Shown here piece after piece: positions 8,678 to 18,008 of a stretch of 64,000 bases of DNA. The stretch is taken from contig NZ_CP021081.1 in assembly GCF_003444775.1 (NCBI RefSeq), positions 30,001 through 94,000 on the forward strand, written 5' to 3'. Source of the DNA: Deinococcus ficus (GTDB lineage Bacteria > Deinococcota > Deinococci > Deinococcales > Deinococcaceae). A program made the position numbers and the translations under genes. The notes beneath the pieces were generated by a model that saw nothing but the letters and a program-made list of their open reading frames with translations, was not told the origin of the DNA and did no database searches. Every line of letters begins with the position of its first letter. The stretch's first letter is position 1.

Positions 8678-9856
8678 ATGACGCGTCTCCTGCGGTCACT
8701 GGCCGGCACGCTGCTGGCCGCCGCCCTGAGCTCCGCCGGTCCCCTCAGCGGGGCCGGCGCGCTCACCCTGCGCTGGAGTGCCCCCGAACCCGTGCTGCGG
8801 GGCGGAGTGGTCACGCGGCCCGTGCTGCACCGCTCCCTGCCGCTCGGCGCTCAGGCGGCCGGCACCCGGGTGAGCGGGACAGGGGGCATTCCGGCCGCGC
8901 TGCGCCCCGTGCTGGACCGCGCCTACCGGGCCATCGAGGCGCGCCGGCCGCGGGACGTGCGGTTCCGCCGCGTGGGGAGCGGCTGGGTGGCGCAGGCCAC
9001 CACCGGCTGGCAGGTGGACCGCGCCCTCACCGACGCCCGCGTCGCCCGCGCGCTGCAACGCGGGGACGCGGGCGTGCAGGTGGCGGTGCGGCTGGTCGCC
9101 CCGGCCCGCAGCGTGCGCTGGGCGGCCGCGCAGCGCCTCACGCACCTGGCGACCGGCACGTCCTCGTTTACCGGCAGTCCCGACTTCCGGGTGCACAACA
9201 TCCGCGTGGGCGCCGCGCGGCTGCACGGCCAGTGGCTGGCGCGCGGCGCGGAACTGAGCTTCAACGCCCTGATCGGCCCGGTGTCCGCCGCCCGCGGGTT
9301 CCGGCGCGGGTACGTGATCACGGGCGGCACCCTGAACCTGGAGGACGGCGGCGGCCTGTGTCAGGTGAGCACCACCGCCTTCCGCGCGGCGCTGCTGGCC
9401 GGCCTGCCGATCACGGAACGCCACGCGCACTCCGTGCAGGTCGGCTACTACGGCGCGCCGGGCCTGGACGCCGCGGTGTACGCTCCCGCCAAGGACCTGC
9501 GCTGGCGCAACGACACGCCCGGCCCGCTCCTCCTCCAGACCGACTGGGACGCGGCGGCCGGGCAGCTGAACGTGCACCTGTTCGGCCGCTCCGACGGCCG
9601 GCGCGTGCAACTGCTGCCCACCCGCGTGCGGGACCGGGTGACCCCGCCGGCCCCGACCTTCCTGGCCGATCCGGCCCTGGCGCCCGGCACGGCGCGGCGC
9701 GTGGACATGCCCGCCCCGGGCGCCACGGTGGCCGTGGTCCGGGAGGTGCTGCGCCCCGGCGGGGGCGACGTGCGGCAGGACGTGTTCCGCAGCCGCTACC
9801 GGCCGTGGGGTGGGGTGTTCGCGGTGGCGCCCGGCGACGACCGCCTGACCCGCTGA
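8678..9856 (+). CDS. VanW-family secreted protein
   Basis: 392 residues with a signal peptide (about 1-28). The VanW domain covers roughly residues 165-300 and shows the family hallmarks: [45 protein letters not shown] and ERHAHS. The lone conserved Cys in GGGLCQVST is kept. VanW was named from vancomycin-resistance clusters and is thought to act on cell-envelope material, but its reaction is not established. The N-terminal 160 residues have no recognised domain. A second VanW protein lies at 32831-34198 with a similar end (RPW near the C terminus), so they are paralogues. Confidence 0.88.
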   Translation: MTRLLRSLAGTLLAAALSSAGPLSGAGALTLRWSAPEPVLRGGVVTRPVLHRSLPLGAQAAGTRVSGTGGIPAALRPVLDRAYRAIEARRPRDVRFRRVGSGWVAQATTGWQVDRALTDARVARALQRGDAGVQVAVRLVAPARSVRWAAAQRLTHLATGTSSFTGSPDFRVHNIRVGAARLHGQWLARGAELSFNALIGPVSAARGFRRGYVITGGTLNLEDGGGLCQVSTTAFRAALLAGLPITERHAHSVQVGYYGAPGLDAAVYAPAKDLRWRNDTPGPLLLQTDWDAAAGQLNVHLFGRSDGRRVQLLPTRVRDRVTPPAPTFLADPALAPGTARRVDMPAPGATVAVVREVLRPGGGDVRQDVFRSRYRPWGGVFAVAPGDDRLTR

Positions 9857-9874
9857 GGGGCCGCCGGCCCCTCA
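9854..9874. terminator. Hairpin between convergent VanW and ROK genes
   Basis: TGAGGGGCC (9854-9862) and GGCCCCTCA (9866-9874) make a perfect 9-bp stem with a 3-nt loop that includes the VanW stop codon. There is no T-run, so it is a likely but not proven bidirectional terminator. Confidence 0.5.
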
Positions 9875-9881
9875 GGGTTCC

Positions 9882-10811
9882 TCAGCCGTGCTGCGCCGCC
9901 AGGGCCGCGCCCACCACGCCCGCGTCCCCGCCCAGCTGGGCGCGGCGGATCGTGACGGGCGCGAAGCCCACCGCGTACTCGTTCGCGGCGGCCTGCACGC
10001 CGCTGAAGAAGTAATCCCCGACGCTGGCGACCCCGCCGCCCAGCACGAACACCTCCGGGTCCAGCACCTTCTGCAGGTCGGCCAGGGCCACGCCGATGTG
10101 CTTCATGGCCTGCTGCACCACGCGCCGCACCCCGGGGTGGCCCTGCTCGGCCAGCGCGAAGGCTTCCTTGGTGCTCACGTCGCGGTTCAGGGTGTAGCTG
10201 GCATCCCGGGCGATGGCGGTGCCGCTGGCGACCGCCTCCAGCGCGCCGTCCAGGCCGGCGCCGCTGACCGGCCCGCCGGGCTGCACGGTGATGTGCCCCA
10301 GCTCCCCGGCGATGCCGTGCCGGCCGCGCCACAGCCGGCCGTTCAGGACGATGCCGCTGCCGATCCCGGTGCTGACCGTCACGTACACGCTGCTCTCGGT
10401 GCCGCGCGCCGCGCCCAGGTGCGCCTCGGCCAGCGCGGCGGCCTTGGCGTCGTTTTCCAGGATCACGCGCTGGTGCAGGCGGTCACGCAGGCCGTCCACC
10501 AGGGGCACGTCCGTGAACCCGTAGATGTTCGGCGCGAACTTCACGCGGGTGCGCTCGGCGTTCAGCGGGCCGGGCACGCCCACGCCGATCAGCCGGGCGT
10601 CCGGGTGCTCCTGCTGCAGGGCCTGCACCTGCGCGGCCACGGCGTCCAGCACCGCTTCCCAGCCGGTGTCGGGGGTGGGATGCACGTGCCGGGACAGCAA
10701 CTGGTCCCCGTGCAGCACGCCGTAGGCGATCTTGGTGCCGCCGATGTCCACGCCGATGCTCACGGGGCCGGGGAGGGGGGAGGGAAGGGCGGAGGTGGGG
10801 GTGTCGGTCAT
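9882..10811 (-). CDS. ROK-family sugar kinase (glucokinase-like), zinc motif lost
   Basis: 309-residue ROK kinase, probably phosphorylating glucose or a related hexose with ATP. Motifs: GVDIGGTKIAYGV (phosphate 1), ENDAKAAALAE with the catalytic Asp, VSTGIGSGIVLNG (phosphate 2), HGIAGELGHITV and VLGGGVAS (adenosine). The zinc-binding CxCGxxGCxE motif that normally follows GELGH is replaced by SGAGLDGALEA, with every Cys gone while the Glu is kept. The start has GAGGA upstream. No DNA-binding domain is present, so it is an enzyme, not a ROK repressor. It follows a thioesterase and a small hypothetical gene in one operon. Confidence 0.88.
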   Translation of the reverse strand: MTDTPTSALPSPLPGPVSIGVDIGGTKIAYGVLHGDQLLSRHVHPTPDTGWEAVLDAVAAQVQALQQEHPDARLIGVGVPGPLNAERTRVKFAPNIYGFTDVPLVDGLRDRLHQRVILENDAKAAALAEAHLGAARGTESSVYVTVSTGIGSGIVLNGRLWRGRHGIAGELGHITVQPGGPVSGAGLDGALEAVASGTAIARDASYTLNRDVSTKEAFALAEQGHPGVRRVVQQAMKHIGVALADLQKVLDPEVFVLGGGVASVGDYFFSGVQAAANEYAVGFAPVTIRRAQLGGDAGVVGAALAAQHG

Positions 10812-10839
10812 GGGAAATCCTCGCAGGGATGAAAGAACG

Positions 10840-11124
10840 TCAGGGGTCCGGCGTGCCGTCCGGGTCCTCGCCGAGCAGGACCAGCGCCTCGCGCAGCTGC
10901 ACCTCGGGCACGTACAGGCCCACGTCGCCCATGTACCCGCCGGTCTCGATCTCGATCACGGGGCTGGCCATCACCCACTGGAAGGGCGTGCGGATCACGC
11001 TGACCACCCCGCCCTCCGCCAGGGTGCGCCGCCAGCCCTCGGCCAGCAGGCGCGGCAGGGTGTCCAGGCGCACCCAGGGGTCCCCCTGGTACAGCACCCG
11101 CTCCTCGAAGCGGCCCCCGGTCAC
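10840..11124 (-). CDS. Small conserved hypothetical protein
   Basis: 94 residues, family not recognised. The sequence is protein-like (FEERVLYQGDPWVRLDTL, GGVVSVIRTPFQWVMASP, GGYMGDVGLYVPEVQLREAL) with alternating strands and a short helix, no signal peptide and no Cys. The GTG start overlaps the TGA of the thioesterase gene (GTGA), which is the evidence that this frame rather than the long overlapping one is real. The ROK kinase gene begins 28 bp downstream. It may be a small soluble accessory protein; function unknown. Confidence 0.7.
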   Translation of the reverse strand: MTGGRFEERVLYQGDPWVRLDTLPRLLAEGWRRTLAEGGVVSVIRTPFQWVMASPVIEIETGGYMGDVGLYVPEVQLREALVLLGEDPDGTPDP

Positions 11125-11576
11125 CCGCGGACCATCAGGGGCCGCAGCGCCTCGCGCACGCCGTCCGGGATGGGTTCCGGGCGGTGTTCGGCGTTCACGC
11201 GCACGATCACGGTCCTCGCGAACGCGCACGGCATCCCGTCCGCGAGGATGCGCGCCATGACCGTCCAGCTGCTGCGCCCGATCTTCTCGATCAGGGATTC
11301 GACGACCAGCGCCTGCCCCCAGCGGATCTCCTGCACGTAATCCATCTCCATGCGGGCCAGCACGGCGCGCTCGCCCTCGCCCCACAGGCCCACGTCGTGC
11401 ATCAGCTGAATGCGGGCGTTTTCCAGGTACTCGCCGTACCGGCCGTTGTTCACGTGGTGGTTGGTGTCGATGTCGCTGTAGCGCATCTGAAGCTGCGCGC
11501 GGTGCGCGTCGGACCAGTTCAGGTCCGGCATCCGCGTCCGGTCCGGGGCGGCGGGAGGGGCAGACGTCTCGCTCAT
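11121..11576 (-). CDS. Hot-dog fold acyl-CoA thioesterase (FadM/YbgC-like)
   Basis: 151 residues. The 4-hydroxybenzoyl-CoA thioesterase-type signature is clear: LQMRYSDIDTNHHVNNGRYGEYLENAR, with the Asp and the HVNN helix, and later MEMDYVQEIRWGQALVVES. It should hydrolyse acyl-CoA thioesters in the cytoplasm; the chain is not predictable. The N-terminal 25 residues are a Pro/Ala-rich lead-in. The ATG lies six nt behind TACACT, so the transcript is likely leaderless. It is divergent from the FtsB-like gene and heads an operon with a small hypothetical protein and a ROK kinase. Confidence 0.88.
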   Translation of the reverse strand: MSETSAPPAAPDRTRMPDLNWSDAHRAQLQMRYSDIDTNHHVNNGRYGEYLENARIQLMHDVGLWGEGERAVLARMEMDYVQEIRWGQALVVESLIEKIGRSSWTVMARILADGMPCAFARTVIVRVNAEHRPEPIPDGVREALRPLMVRG

Positions 11577-11582
11577 CCGCCC

Positions 11583-11642
11583 AGTGTAGTTCCCGGGGCT
11601 GCCCCACCCCCCGCGCCCCTGTTCATGTGCGCCCGCTATCCT
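11583..11642. promoter_or_regulatory. Divergent leaderless promoters (thioesterase / FtsB-like gene)
   Basis: Minus strand: TACACT (11583-11588) six nt before the ATG at 11576. Plus strand: TATCCT (11637-11642) nine nt before the ATG at 11652. No ribosome site is seen for either gene. Confidence 0.6.
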
Positions 11643-11651
11643 GGGCCGCGT

Positions 11652-12038
11652 ATGGAAGAAGGCGCCCCTCCACCCCCTCCCGCTCCGGAACGCGGCCTGC
11701 GGCTGGTGTGGCGCCAGGCGCAGCGGCTGCCCGTCACCATGATGCTCGCCAGCCTGCTGGCCGGCCTGGGCATCGTGCAGCTCAGCTTCCAGCTGGCGCA
11801 GAGCGCCTACCGCGCCGTGACCTGGACGCAGGAGACCCGCGCCACGCAGGCCCGCGTGCAGGGCCTGGAACGCGACGTGCGCATCCTGAAAGAAGCCCAG
11901 GCGAACGCCCGCACGCCCGAGTACCTGCGCGAACAGGCCCGCTGCCTGGGCATGGTCGGCGAGAACGAGACCGTGATCGTCGCCGAGGGCGCCCCGGAAA
12001 CCGTGGACGCCCTGTGTGACGTGAAACGCCTGCCCTGA
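11652..12038 (+). CDS. FtsB/DivIC-like septum formation initiator protein
   Basis: 128 residues: a Pro-rich cytoplasmic start, one membrane span (about 30-52, VTMMLASLLAGLGIVQLSF), then a coiled coil with heptad-like spacing (ETRATQARVQGLERDVRILK) and the short EYLREQARCLGMVGENETVIV region typical of the FtsB/DivIC family, which bridges FtsL and FtsQ in the divisome. Two Cys outside the membrane (RCLG and LCDV) could form a disulfide. It stands alone, convergent with the nucleoside phosphorylase gene 8 bp away. Confidence 0.8.
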   Translation: MEEGAPPPPPAPERGLRLVWRQAQRLPVTMMLASLLAGLGIVQLSFQLAQSAYRAVTWTQETRATQARVQGLERDVRILKEAQANARTPEYLREQARCLGMVGENETVIVAEGAPETVDALCDVKRLP

Positions 12039-12046
12039 GCGGCGGC

Positions 12047-13363
12047 TCAGTTCACGCGGTCCAGAATCAGCGGCTGCGCCTGCGGCGCCTGCGCGCCCAC
12101 GCTCAGGCCGGCCTCCAGCAGGCCGCGCGCCACCTCCAGGCCGCGCCCGTCCCGGTGGTAGACGCGGATCACGGTCTCGCCCGCCTGCACGGCGTCCCCG
12201 GGTTTTTTCAGGACCTCCACGCCCACGCCGTGATCGATGGCCTCGCCCTTGCGTTCCCGGCCGCCGCCCAGCGCCAGCACTGCGCGCCCCACGCCCAGCG
12301 CGTCGATGCTCTGCACGAAGCCCGCCGCCGGCGCGGTGATCTCCGCGCGGCCCGGCGCCACATCGAACTTCGCGGGGTCGTCCACGAACGTCGGGTCGCC
12401 GCCCTGCGCGGCCACGAACGCCCGGAACTTCGCCAGGGCCGAGCCGTCCTGCAGGGTCTGCGCCGCGCGGGCGCGGGCCGCCTGCTCGTCCTCGCCGTAC
12501 GCGCTGAGCGCCTCGGCGGCCAGCGACACGCACAGGTCCGTCAGGTCCTCCGGGCCCTCGCCGCGCAGGGTGTCCAGCGCCTCCAGCACCTCCAGGCTGT
12601 TGCCGGCCATGTGCCCCAGCGGGGTGTCCATGTCGGTCAGCACCGCCCGCACCTGCCGCCCCGCGCGGGTGCCGATGTCCACCATCGCCCGCGCCAGACC
12701 CCGCCCGTCGTCCAGGGTGCGCATGAACGCGCCCGCGCCCACCTTCACGTCCAGCACGACCGTGTGCGCGCCGGACGCGAGCTTCTTGCTCATGATGCTG
12801 CTGGCGATCAGCGGCAGGCAGTCCACCGTGCCAGTCACGTCGCGCAGCGCGTACAGCTTCCCGTCGGCCGGCGCGAGGTCCTTGCTCTGCCCGACCAGGC
12901 TCAGCCCGATCTCGCGCGCCTGCGCCAGGAACCGGTCCTCCTCCAGTTCCGGCGTCCAGCCCGGAATGCTCTCCAACTTGTCGATGGTGCCGCCCGTGTG
13001 CGCCAGCCCCCGACCGCTCATCTTCGCGACCGTCAGGCCCAGCGCCGAGAGCATCGGCGTGAGAATCAGGCTGGTCTTGTCCCCCACGCCGCCCGTTGAG
13101 TGCTTGTCCACCGTGCGGGGCAGGTCCCCCAGGTTCATCTCGTCGCCGCTGCCGGCCATCACCAGCGTCAGGTCCGCGGTCTCCTGCGGGGTCATGCCGC
13201 GCAGGAACACCGCCATCAGCCACGCGCTGATCTGGTAGTCCGGCACCTCGCCGCGCGTGTACCCGAGCACCAGCGTCTCCAGTTCCGCGCGGGTGTGCTC
13301 GCCCCCGTCGCGTTTCTTGCGGATCAGGTCGGGAATGTTCACGGCAGGGGAAGGGGTGGTCAT
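12047..13363 (-). CDS. pdp: Pyrimidine-nucleoside (thymidine) phosphorylase
   Basis: 438-residue salvage enzyme that splits thymidine, deoxyuridine or uridine with phosphate into base and sugar-1-phosphate. Motifs: [17 protein letters not shown] at the N terminus, the family signature around [13 protein letters not shown], the phosphate loop [15 protein letters not shown] near residues 85-100, and the [13 protein letters not shown] segment. The C-terminal beta domain is intact. TAAGCT nine nt upstream and a GGGGGG run before the ATG both support this start. In Deinococcus, nucleotide salvage matters because damaged nucleotides are exported and recycled after irradiation. Thymidine versus broad pyrimidine specificity cannot be told. 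Confidence 0.93.
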   Translation of the reverse strand: MTTPSPAVNIPDLIRKKRDGGEHTRAELETLVLGYTRGEVPDYQISAWLMAVFLRGMTPQETADLTLVMAGSGDEMNLGDLPRTVDKHSTGGVGDKTSLILTPMLSALGLTVAKMSGRGLAHTGGTIDKLESIPGWTPELEEDRFLAQAREIGLSLVGQSKDLAPADGKLYALRDVTGTVDCLPLIASSIMSKKLASGAHTVVLDVKVGAGAFMRTLDDGRGLARAMVDIGTRAGRQVRAVLTDMDTPLGHMAGNSLEVLEALDTLRGEGPEDLTDLCVSLAAEALSAYGEDEQAARARAAQTLQDGSALAKFRAFVAAQGGDPTFVDDPAKFDVAPGRAEITAPAAGFVQSIDALGVGRAVLALGGGRERKGEAIDHGVGVEVLKKPGDAVQAGETVIRVYHRDGRGLEVARGLLEAGLSVGAQAPQAQPLILDRVN

Positions 13364-13372
13364 TATCCCCCC

Positions 13373-13378
13373 AGCTTA
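13373..13378 (-). promoter_or_regulatory. -10 box of the nucleoside phosphorylase gene
   Basis: TAAGCT on the minus strand, nine nt before the ATG at 13363; consistent with a leaderless or near-leaderless transcript. Confidence 0.45.
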
Positions 13379-13408
13379 GACCAGCGCCCCAGTGCCCGTG
13401 TCCCCCGC

Positions 13409-14557
13409 TCAGGCGGCCAGCGCGCGCACCAGATGCAGCGCCGCCTCGCCCGCCCCCTCCGCGCCGCGCGGCGTGACGAAGTAGAAGGCCAGCGCCAGCG
13501 CCGCGTACACCGCCAGCAGCAGCACCCCCTCGAACCACGTGGTCTCCCCGTCCTTCGTCACGGCCGTGACCGTCAGCGCCACCGCGATGATCGCGATGAT
13601 CTCCAGCGGACTGCCGAACACCAGGTTCATCGGGTGCCCCAGGAAGTACCCGATCAGCACCAGCAGCGGCGCCGTGAGCAGCGCCACCTGAACCGTCGCG
13701 CCGATGGCGATGTTCACCGCCAGCCCCATCTGCCCCTGCCGCGCGAAGTACACCGCCGCGAGGTACTCCGCGAAGTTCCCCACGACCGCCAGCACGATCA
13801 CCCCCAGGAAGAACTCGCTCAGGCCCAGCTGGCCCGCCGTGGCCTCCAGCGCGCCCGACAGCATCTCGGACTCCAGGGCGATCAGGGCCGTGCCGCCCAG
13901 CAGCACCCCCAGACTCAGCGGCAGCGACCAGGGCTGCGCCGGCTGCCCGTGCCCGCCCTCGTCCGAGTCCGCCAGCGCGAACACGTCCTTGTGCGTCACC
14001 AGCGTGTACACCAGGTTCAGCAGGTACACCACGATCAGGATGACCGCCACGCCCAGACTGAGCTTCTCGTCCAGGTTCCCGCGCTGCCCCGCCTCCGCCG
14101 CGAAGCCCGGCAGCTGCTCGGTGTAATCGAACACCGCCGGCAGCGTCAGGGTGATCACCGTCAGGAACAGCATGGCGCTGAGCTGCCCCGCGTTCGCCGC
14201 GTTGAACCGCTGCGGCGCCCGCGCCAGCCCGGCCGCCACGATCGCCAGCCCCAGCCCCAGCAGCGCGTTCCCGATGATCGACCCCGTGATCTGCGCCTTG
14301 ACGACCTCCACATTCCCGCTCAGCAGGATGAAAATCGCGATGATCAGCTCCGCCATGTTCCCGAACGTGACGTTCAGCAGCCCGCCGATCGTCGGGCCGG
14401 CGTGTACCGCCACATGCTCCGTCGCCCGGCGCAGCCAATCGGCCAGCGGCACGATCGCCAGGACCGCCGCCGCGAACACCCACAGCGGCGGCGAATGAAA
14501 CACGTACTTGAGCAGCAGGCTGATCGGAATGAAGGCCATCAGCGCATTCATGAACAT
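13409..14557 (-). CDS. Calcium/proton antiporter (CaxA/ChaA family)
   Basis: 382-residue membrane exchanger of the CaCA superfamily expected to export Ca2+ against H+. About eleven hydrophobic spans. The two inverted alpha repeats are visible: [20 protein letters not shown] near residue 65 and [20 protein letters not shown] near 260, each with the acidic residue (GNMAE, GNFAE) that binds the ion. A short acidic stretch (ADSDEGGHG) separates the halves, as is usual. The ATG at 14557 has GGGGAGA upstream; a second ATG two codons on is possible. It sits downstream of dnaE2 in the same direction, separated by 71 bp, with no functional link evident. Confidence 0.9.
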   Translation of the reverse strand: MFMNALMAFIPISLLLKYVFHSPPLWVFAAAVLAIVPLADWLRRATEHVAVHAGPTIGGLLNVTFGNMAELIIAIFILLSGNVEVVKAQITGSIIGNALLGLGLAIVAAGLARAPQRFNAANAGQLSAMLFLTVITLTLPAVFDYTEQLPGFAAEAGQRGNLDEKLSLGVAVILIVVYLLNLVYTLVTHKDVFALADSDEGGHGQPAQPWSLPLSLGVLLGGTALIALESEMLSGALEATAGQLGLSEFFLGVIVLAVVGNFAEYLAAVYFARQGQMGLAVNIAIGATVQVALLTAPLLVLIGYFLGHPMNLVFGSPLEIIAIIAVALTVTAVTKDGETTWFEGVLLLAVYAALALAFYFVTPRGAEGAGEAALHLVRALAA

Positions 14558-14628
14558 GCCGGCATTCTCCCCAGCCCCGGCCCGCCTGCGGATGACCGGG
14601 GCGTTCACGGTTCCCGGGCGATCCGGCG

Positions 14629-17600
14629 CTACCCGTAGCTGTAGCCGCGCACCCGGTACGGCACGTCCAGCGCCGCGAGCCGCACCGCGCGCAGCGTGAC
14701 CGCCTGCCCCTCCCGTTCGGCGTAGGCGTCCACGATCAGGGCGCGGGCGTCGCGCAGCAGCTGCCGGTGCGCGTCCCACAGGTCCGGGGAGATCACCATC
14801 TGCGCGCGGTGCGGGCCGTCCTCCAGCACGAAGAAGGCGTACCCGCGTGCGGTCGGGGGACGCTGCCGGGCCACGATCAGGCCCGCAGTGCGCACCTGCA
14901 CCCGGTGTCCCACCCGCGAGAGCGGCACGCAGCCCAGGTCGTTCAGGGCGCCGCGCAGCAGGCCGATGGGATGCAGGCCGCCCTCCGAGAGGCGCTTGGT
15001 GCCGTGGTCCCAGGCGAGGCGTTCGGCGTCGGTCAGCGGCGGCAGGGGCGGCGGGTCAGGCACGGGGGAGAGCAGCGGCGCCTCCCCGGGCCGCAGGGCC
15101 TGTTCCAGCACGCCCGCGCGGTACAGCGCCTCCCGGCGGGCGTGCAGCGCGTCGAAGGCACCTGCGCGGGCCAGGGCGTCCAGCGTGCCGGGCTTCAGGC
15201 GCACCCGGCCGTGCAGGGCCGCGAGATCCAGGTACGGCCCGTGGGCGTGGCGGTCCAGGACGATGGCCTGCGCGTCGGCCTCGTTCACGCCCTGCACCGC
15301 GCCCAGCGGGACCCGCACGGCGTCCCTCGCCTCGGCGCGGTAGCGCACGTGCGAGCGGTTCACGTCCAGCGGCAGCATCCGCACGCCCCAGCGCGCCGCT
15401 TCCTGCACCAGCGTCCCGGCCGGCCACATGCCCGGCGCCTCCTGCAACACCCCCGCCAGGAAGGGCGCCGGCCAGTGCTCGCGCACCCAGGCGCTCGCGT
15501 ACGTGTGGAACGCGAAGGCGTGCGCGTGGCTTTCCGCGAACCCGAAGCCCTGGAAGGCCGCGCACCACTCGAACACCTCCTCGGACTCGAACGGGAACGC
15601 CCCGTGCGTGCGGGCGGCGCCCAGCATGAAGCGCTGGCGCAGCGCCTCCCGTTCCGGGCCGCGCGGATGGCGGCTCAGCGCCTTGCGGAACCGTTCGGCC
15701 TCGGCCCACGGCAGCCCCGCGAAGTGGTGGATGAGCCGCAGAATCTGCTCCTGGAACAGGATCACGCCGTGCGTGGGCGCCAGGATGCCGCGCACGGGCT
15801 CCATCACGTCCGGCACCCGCTCCTGCCCCCGGGCGCGGCGCACGTACGGGTGCACGGTGTTCGACTGGATGGGCCCGGGGCGGAACAGCGCGATCTGGTG
15901 CGCCAGCTGCTCGCGGGTCCGGGCGCGCAGCTGCGTGCTCAGGCGCGTCTGTCCGGGGCTTTCCACCTGGAAGACGCCCAGCGTGTCCCCACGCGACAGC
16001 CGCGCCCACACGCGCGGGTCGTCGTGGTTCTGGATCTCGCCGAAGTCCAGGTACGGCCCGCCCAGGCGCACCACCTCCTCCCGCGCGCGTTCCAGCGCGG
16101 CGAGCATCCGCAGCCCCAGCAGGTCCAGCTTGATCAGGCCGGCGTCCTCGGCGTCGTCCTTGTTCAGCATCAGCATGCGGATCCCGCCGGAACTGGTCAC
16201 CAGCGGCGAGAACTGCGTCAGCGGCTGCGCGCTGAGCACCACCCCGCCCGAGTGCGGCGCGAGGTGCCGCACGAACCCGTCCTCCATCAGCGCCAGCAAT
16301 TCCAGCAGCGTGCCCTTCACCGGCGCGGACCCCAGCACCTCGTCGAAGGCCGGCGCCGCCCGGGCCGCCTGCGCCGGCGCGAGATGCCGGAAGTCGCGGC
16401 CCAGCGCCCGCGTCAGCCGGTCGCGCAGTTCCGGCGGCACGCCCAGCGCCCGGCCCAGGTCCTGCACCGCGCTCGGCAGGCGGTACGTGATGCGGTTGGC
16501 GACCATCGCCTCCCCGCTCCCGGTGCCGCGGAAGCGCTCCTCCACCCAGGCGATCACCTCCCGCCGCCGGTGCGACGCGATGTCGATGTCCACGTCCGGC
16601 ATGCTGGTCAGGCCGGTGTGCAGGAAGCGTTCGAACAGCAGGTTGTGCCGCAGCGGTTCCTCGTTCGTGATGCCCAGCAGGTGACACAGCACGCTCCCCG
16701 CCGCGCTGCCCCGGCCCGCCGCGAGAATTCCCTCGCCCCGGCAGAAGTCCGTGACCTCCGCCGCCACCAGGAAAAACCCCGCCAGGTTCAGTTCGGCCGC
16801 CACCGCCAGTTCCTTTTCCAGCTGCGCCCGCGCCCGCCGCGCGCCCTCCGGGGCCGGGTAACGCTCCGGCAGGGCCGCCTCGCACCGCGCCCGCAGGAAC
16901 GCCAGCGGCGACTGCCCGGCCGGGACGTGGGGCGCGGGCACGCTGAATCCTTGCCCCAGCAGCTCCACGCGGCACTCCGCGGCCAGCCGGTCGGCGTTCG
17001 CCAGCGCGTCCGGGTACGGCAGCACCCGCCCCCACGCCGCCGGGGTGCGCAGGCACGCCGCGTCGTTGCGGGGCCGCTGCGCGTGCGGCGTGTGCACGTC
17101 GATGCCCAGCCGCGCGCAGGCCAGGGCGTCCAGCAGCGGGAACTGCCGGTGGTGGGCCATGGCGATCCCCGGGGCCGCCACCGCCGGGACGCCCACCTCC
17201 CGCGCCAGCAGCCACAACTGCCGCGCGCGCCGCCCGTCCCCCGGCTGCCCCCCGTGAAACAGGCTCACGAACAGCCGGTGTGGGAACGCCGCCCTCAGCG
17301 TCTCCAGCGTGCCCAGCACCTCGCTCACCCGCTTCTGCGCCAGCAGGCCCGCCGGGAACCCGTCCCGCCCGCCGGTGAGCAGAAACACGTCCGCGGCGTG
17401 CTCCAGCAGTTCCGGCAGGGTCACGCGCCGCTCCTCCCGGGCCAGGGCGAGCGTGAGCAGTTCGTTCACGCCCCGGAAGCCCGCGCGGTTCCCGGCCAGC
17501 AGCGTCACCGGAAACACCCCTATCGGGAACACGACTGGCAGCGTCGCCCCGACCGGCGTGTGCAGCCCTGTGGCCTGCCCCGCCCGGACCAGTTCCACGC

Positions 17601-17751
17601 TGCCGGCCGTGCTCACCTCGTCCGTCAGGCCCAGCCCGGTAAAGCCGCGCCGCGCCGCCTCCCGCACCAGCGCCGCGGGGCTGCACACGCCCGCGCCCGG
17701 CGAGAAGAAGGACCGCGCGGTGAGCAGCGTGGTCAGGCGCGGGGCAGGCAC
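14629..17751 (-). CDS. dnaE2: Error-prone DNA polymerase III alpha subunit DnaE2
   Basis: 1040-residue C-family polymerase used for mutagenic bypass of lesions. It has an N-terminal PHP domain whose metal motif is degenerate (TARSFFSPG in place of the usual HSHYS), as often in DnaE2. The catalytic palm shows [12 protein letters not shown] near residue 385 and GVFQVES further on. The helix-hairpin-helix region follows, with a C-terminal OB-fold segment ([22 protein letters not shown]). It ends shortly after, without the long DnaE1 tail. It is the last gene of the lexA - imuB-like - DUF6504 - dnaE2 operon, so expression should be damage-induced by LexA control. Confidence 0.93.
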   Translation of the reverse strand: MPAPRLTTLLTARSFFSPGAGVCSPAALVREAARRGFTGLGLTDEVSTAGSVELVRAGQATGLHTPVGATLPVVFPIGVFPVTLLAGNRAGFRGVNELLTLALAREERRVTLPELLEHAADVFLLTGGRDGFPAGLLAQKRVSEVLGTLETLRAAFPHRLFVSLFHGGQPGDGRRARQLWLLAREVGVPAVAAPGIAMAHHRQFPLLDALACARLGIDVHTPHAQRPRNDAACLRTPAAWGRVLPYPDALANADRLAAECRVELLGQGFSVPAPHVPAGQSPLAFLRARCEAALPERYPAPEGARRARAQLEKELAVAAELNLAGFFLVAAEVTDFCRGEGILAAGRGSAAGSVLCHLLGITNEEPLRHNLLFERFLHTGLTSMPDVDIDIASHRRREVIAWVEERFRGTGSGEAMVANRITYRLPSAVQDLGRALGVPPELRDRLTRALGRDFRHLAPAQAARAAPAFDEVLGSAPVKGTLLELLALMEDGFVRHLAPHSGGVVLSAQPLTQFSPLVTSSGGIRMLMLNKDDAEDAGLIKLDLLGLRMLAALERAREEVVRLGGPYLDFGEIQNHDDPRVWARLSRGDTLGVFQVESPGQTRLSTQLRARTREQLAHQIALFRPGPIQSNTVHPYVRRARGQERVPDVMEPVRGILAPTHGVILFQEQILRLIHHFAGLPWAEAERFRKALSRHPRGPEREALRQRFMLGAARTHGAFPFESEEVFEWCAAFQGFGFAESHAHAFAFHTYASAWVREHWPAPFLAGVLQEAPGMWPAGTLVQEAARWGVRMLPLDVNRSHVRYRAEARDAVRVPLGAVQGVNEADAQAIVLDRHAHGPYLDLAALHGRVRLKPGTLDALARAGAFDALHARREALYRAGVLEQALRPGEAPLLSPVPDPPPLPPLTDAERLAWDHGTKRLSEGGLHPIGLLRGALNDLGCVPLSRVGHRVQVRTAGLIVARQRPPTARGYAFFVLEDGPHRAQMVISPDLWDAHRQLLRDARALIVDAYAEREGQAVTLRAVRLAALDVPYRVRGYSYG

Positions 17752-17761
17752 GGCCGCCGCC

Positions 17762-18007
17762 TCAGTCCGCCACCCGCGCGAGCACCCACGACGGCCCGCC
17801 CGGCCCCTGCACGCGGTAGACCTCGGCGGTCAGGCCGCGGGCGTCCAGCAGCCAGTAGTCGCGCGGGCGCTCGTGCAGCCACCAGCGGCCCGCCCAGCGC
17901 CACGAATCCAGCACCGCCCGCACCGCGTACGCCCGCCCGTGCCAGCGCAGCCGCTGCGGCTGCCCCCCGCGGACCTGCACCTCGATCTGCTCCCCGACCG
18001 CGCGCAT
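17762..18007 (-). CDS. Small DUF6504-type protein in mutagenesis operon
   Basis: 81 residues, rich in Trp and Arg (LRWHGRAYAVRAVLDSWRWA, GRWWLHERPRDYWLL). The pattern (wG..y.V..v...W...WW...R.yw......G) matches the DUF6504 family, whose members are known beside imuB and dnaE2 in other bacteria. The role is unknown; a small beta-rich adaptor is a reasonable guess. It starts one base after the imuB-like stop and ends 10 bp before dnaE2, so it is inside the operon. The gene would be easily missed because of its size. Confidence 0.75.
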   Translation of the reverse strand: MRAVGEQIEVQVRGGQPQRLRWHGRAYAVRAVLDSWRWAGRWWLHERPRDYWLLDARGLTAEVYRVQGPGGPSWVLARVAD

Positions 18008-18008
18008 C

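Noticed and set aside
11121..14483. A 1120-codon minus-strand frame spanning the antiporter, phosphorylase and thioesterase
   Set aside because: Only the last 151 residues (thioesterase) are real; upstream is an off-frame reading of the phosphorylase and antiporter.
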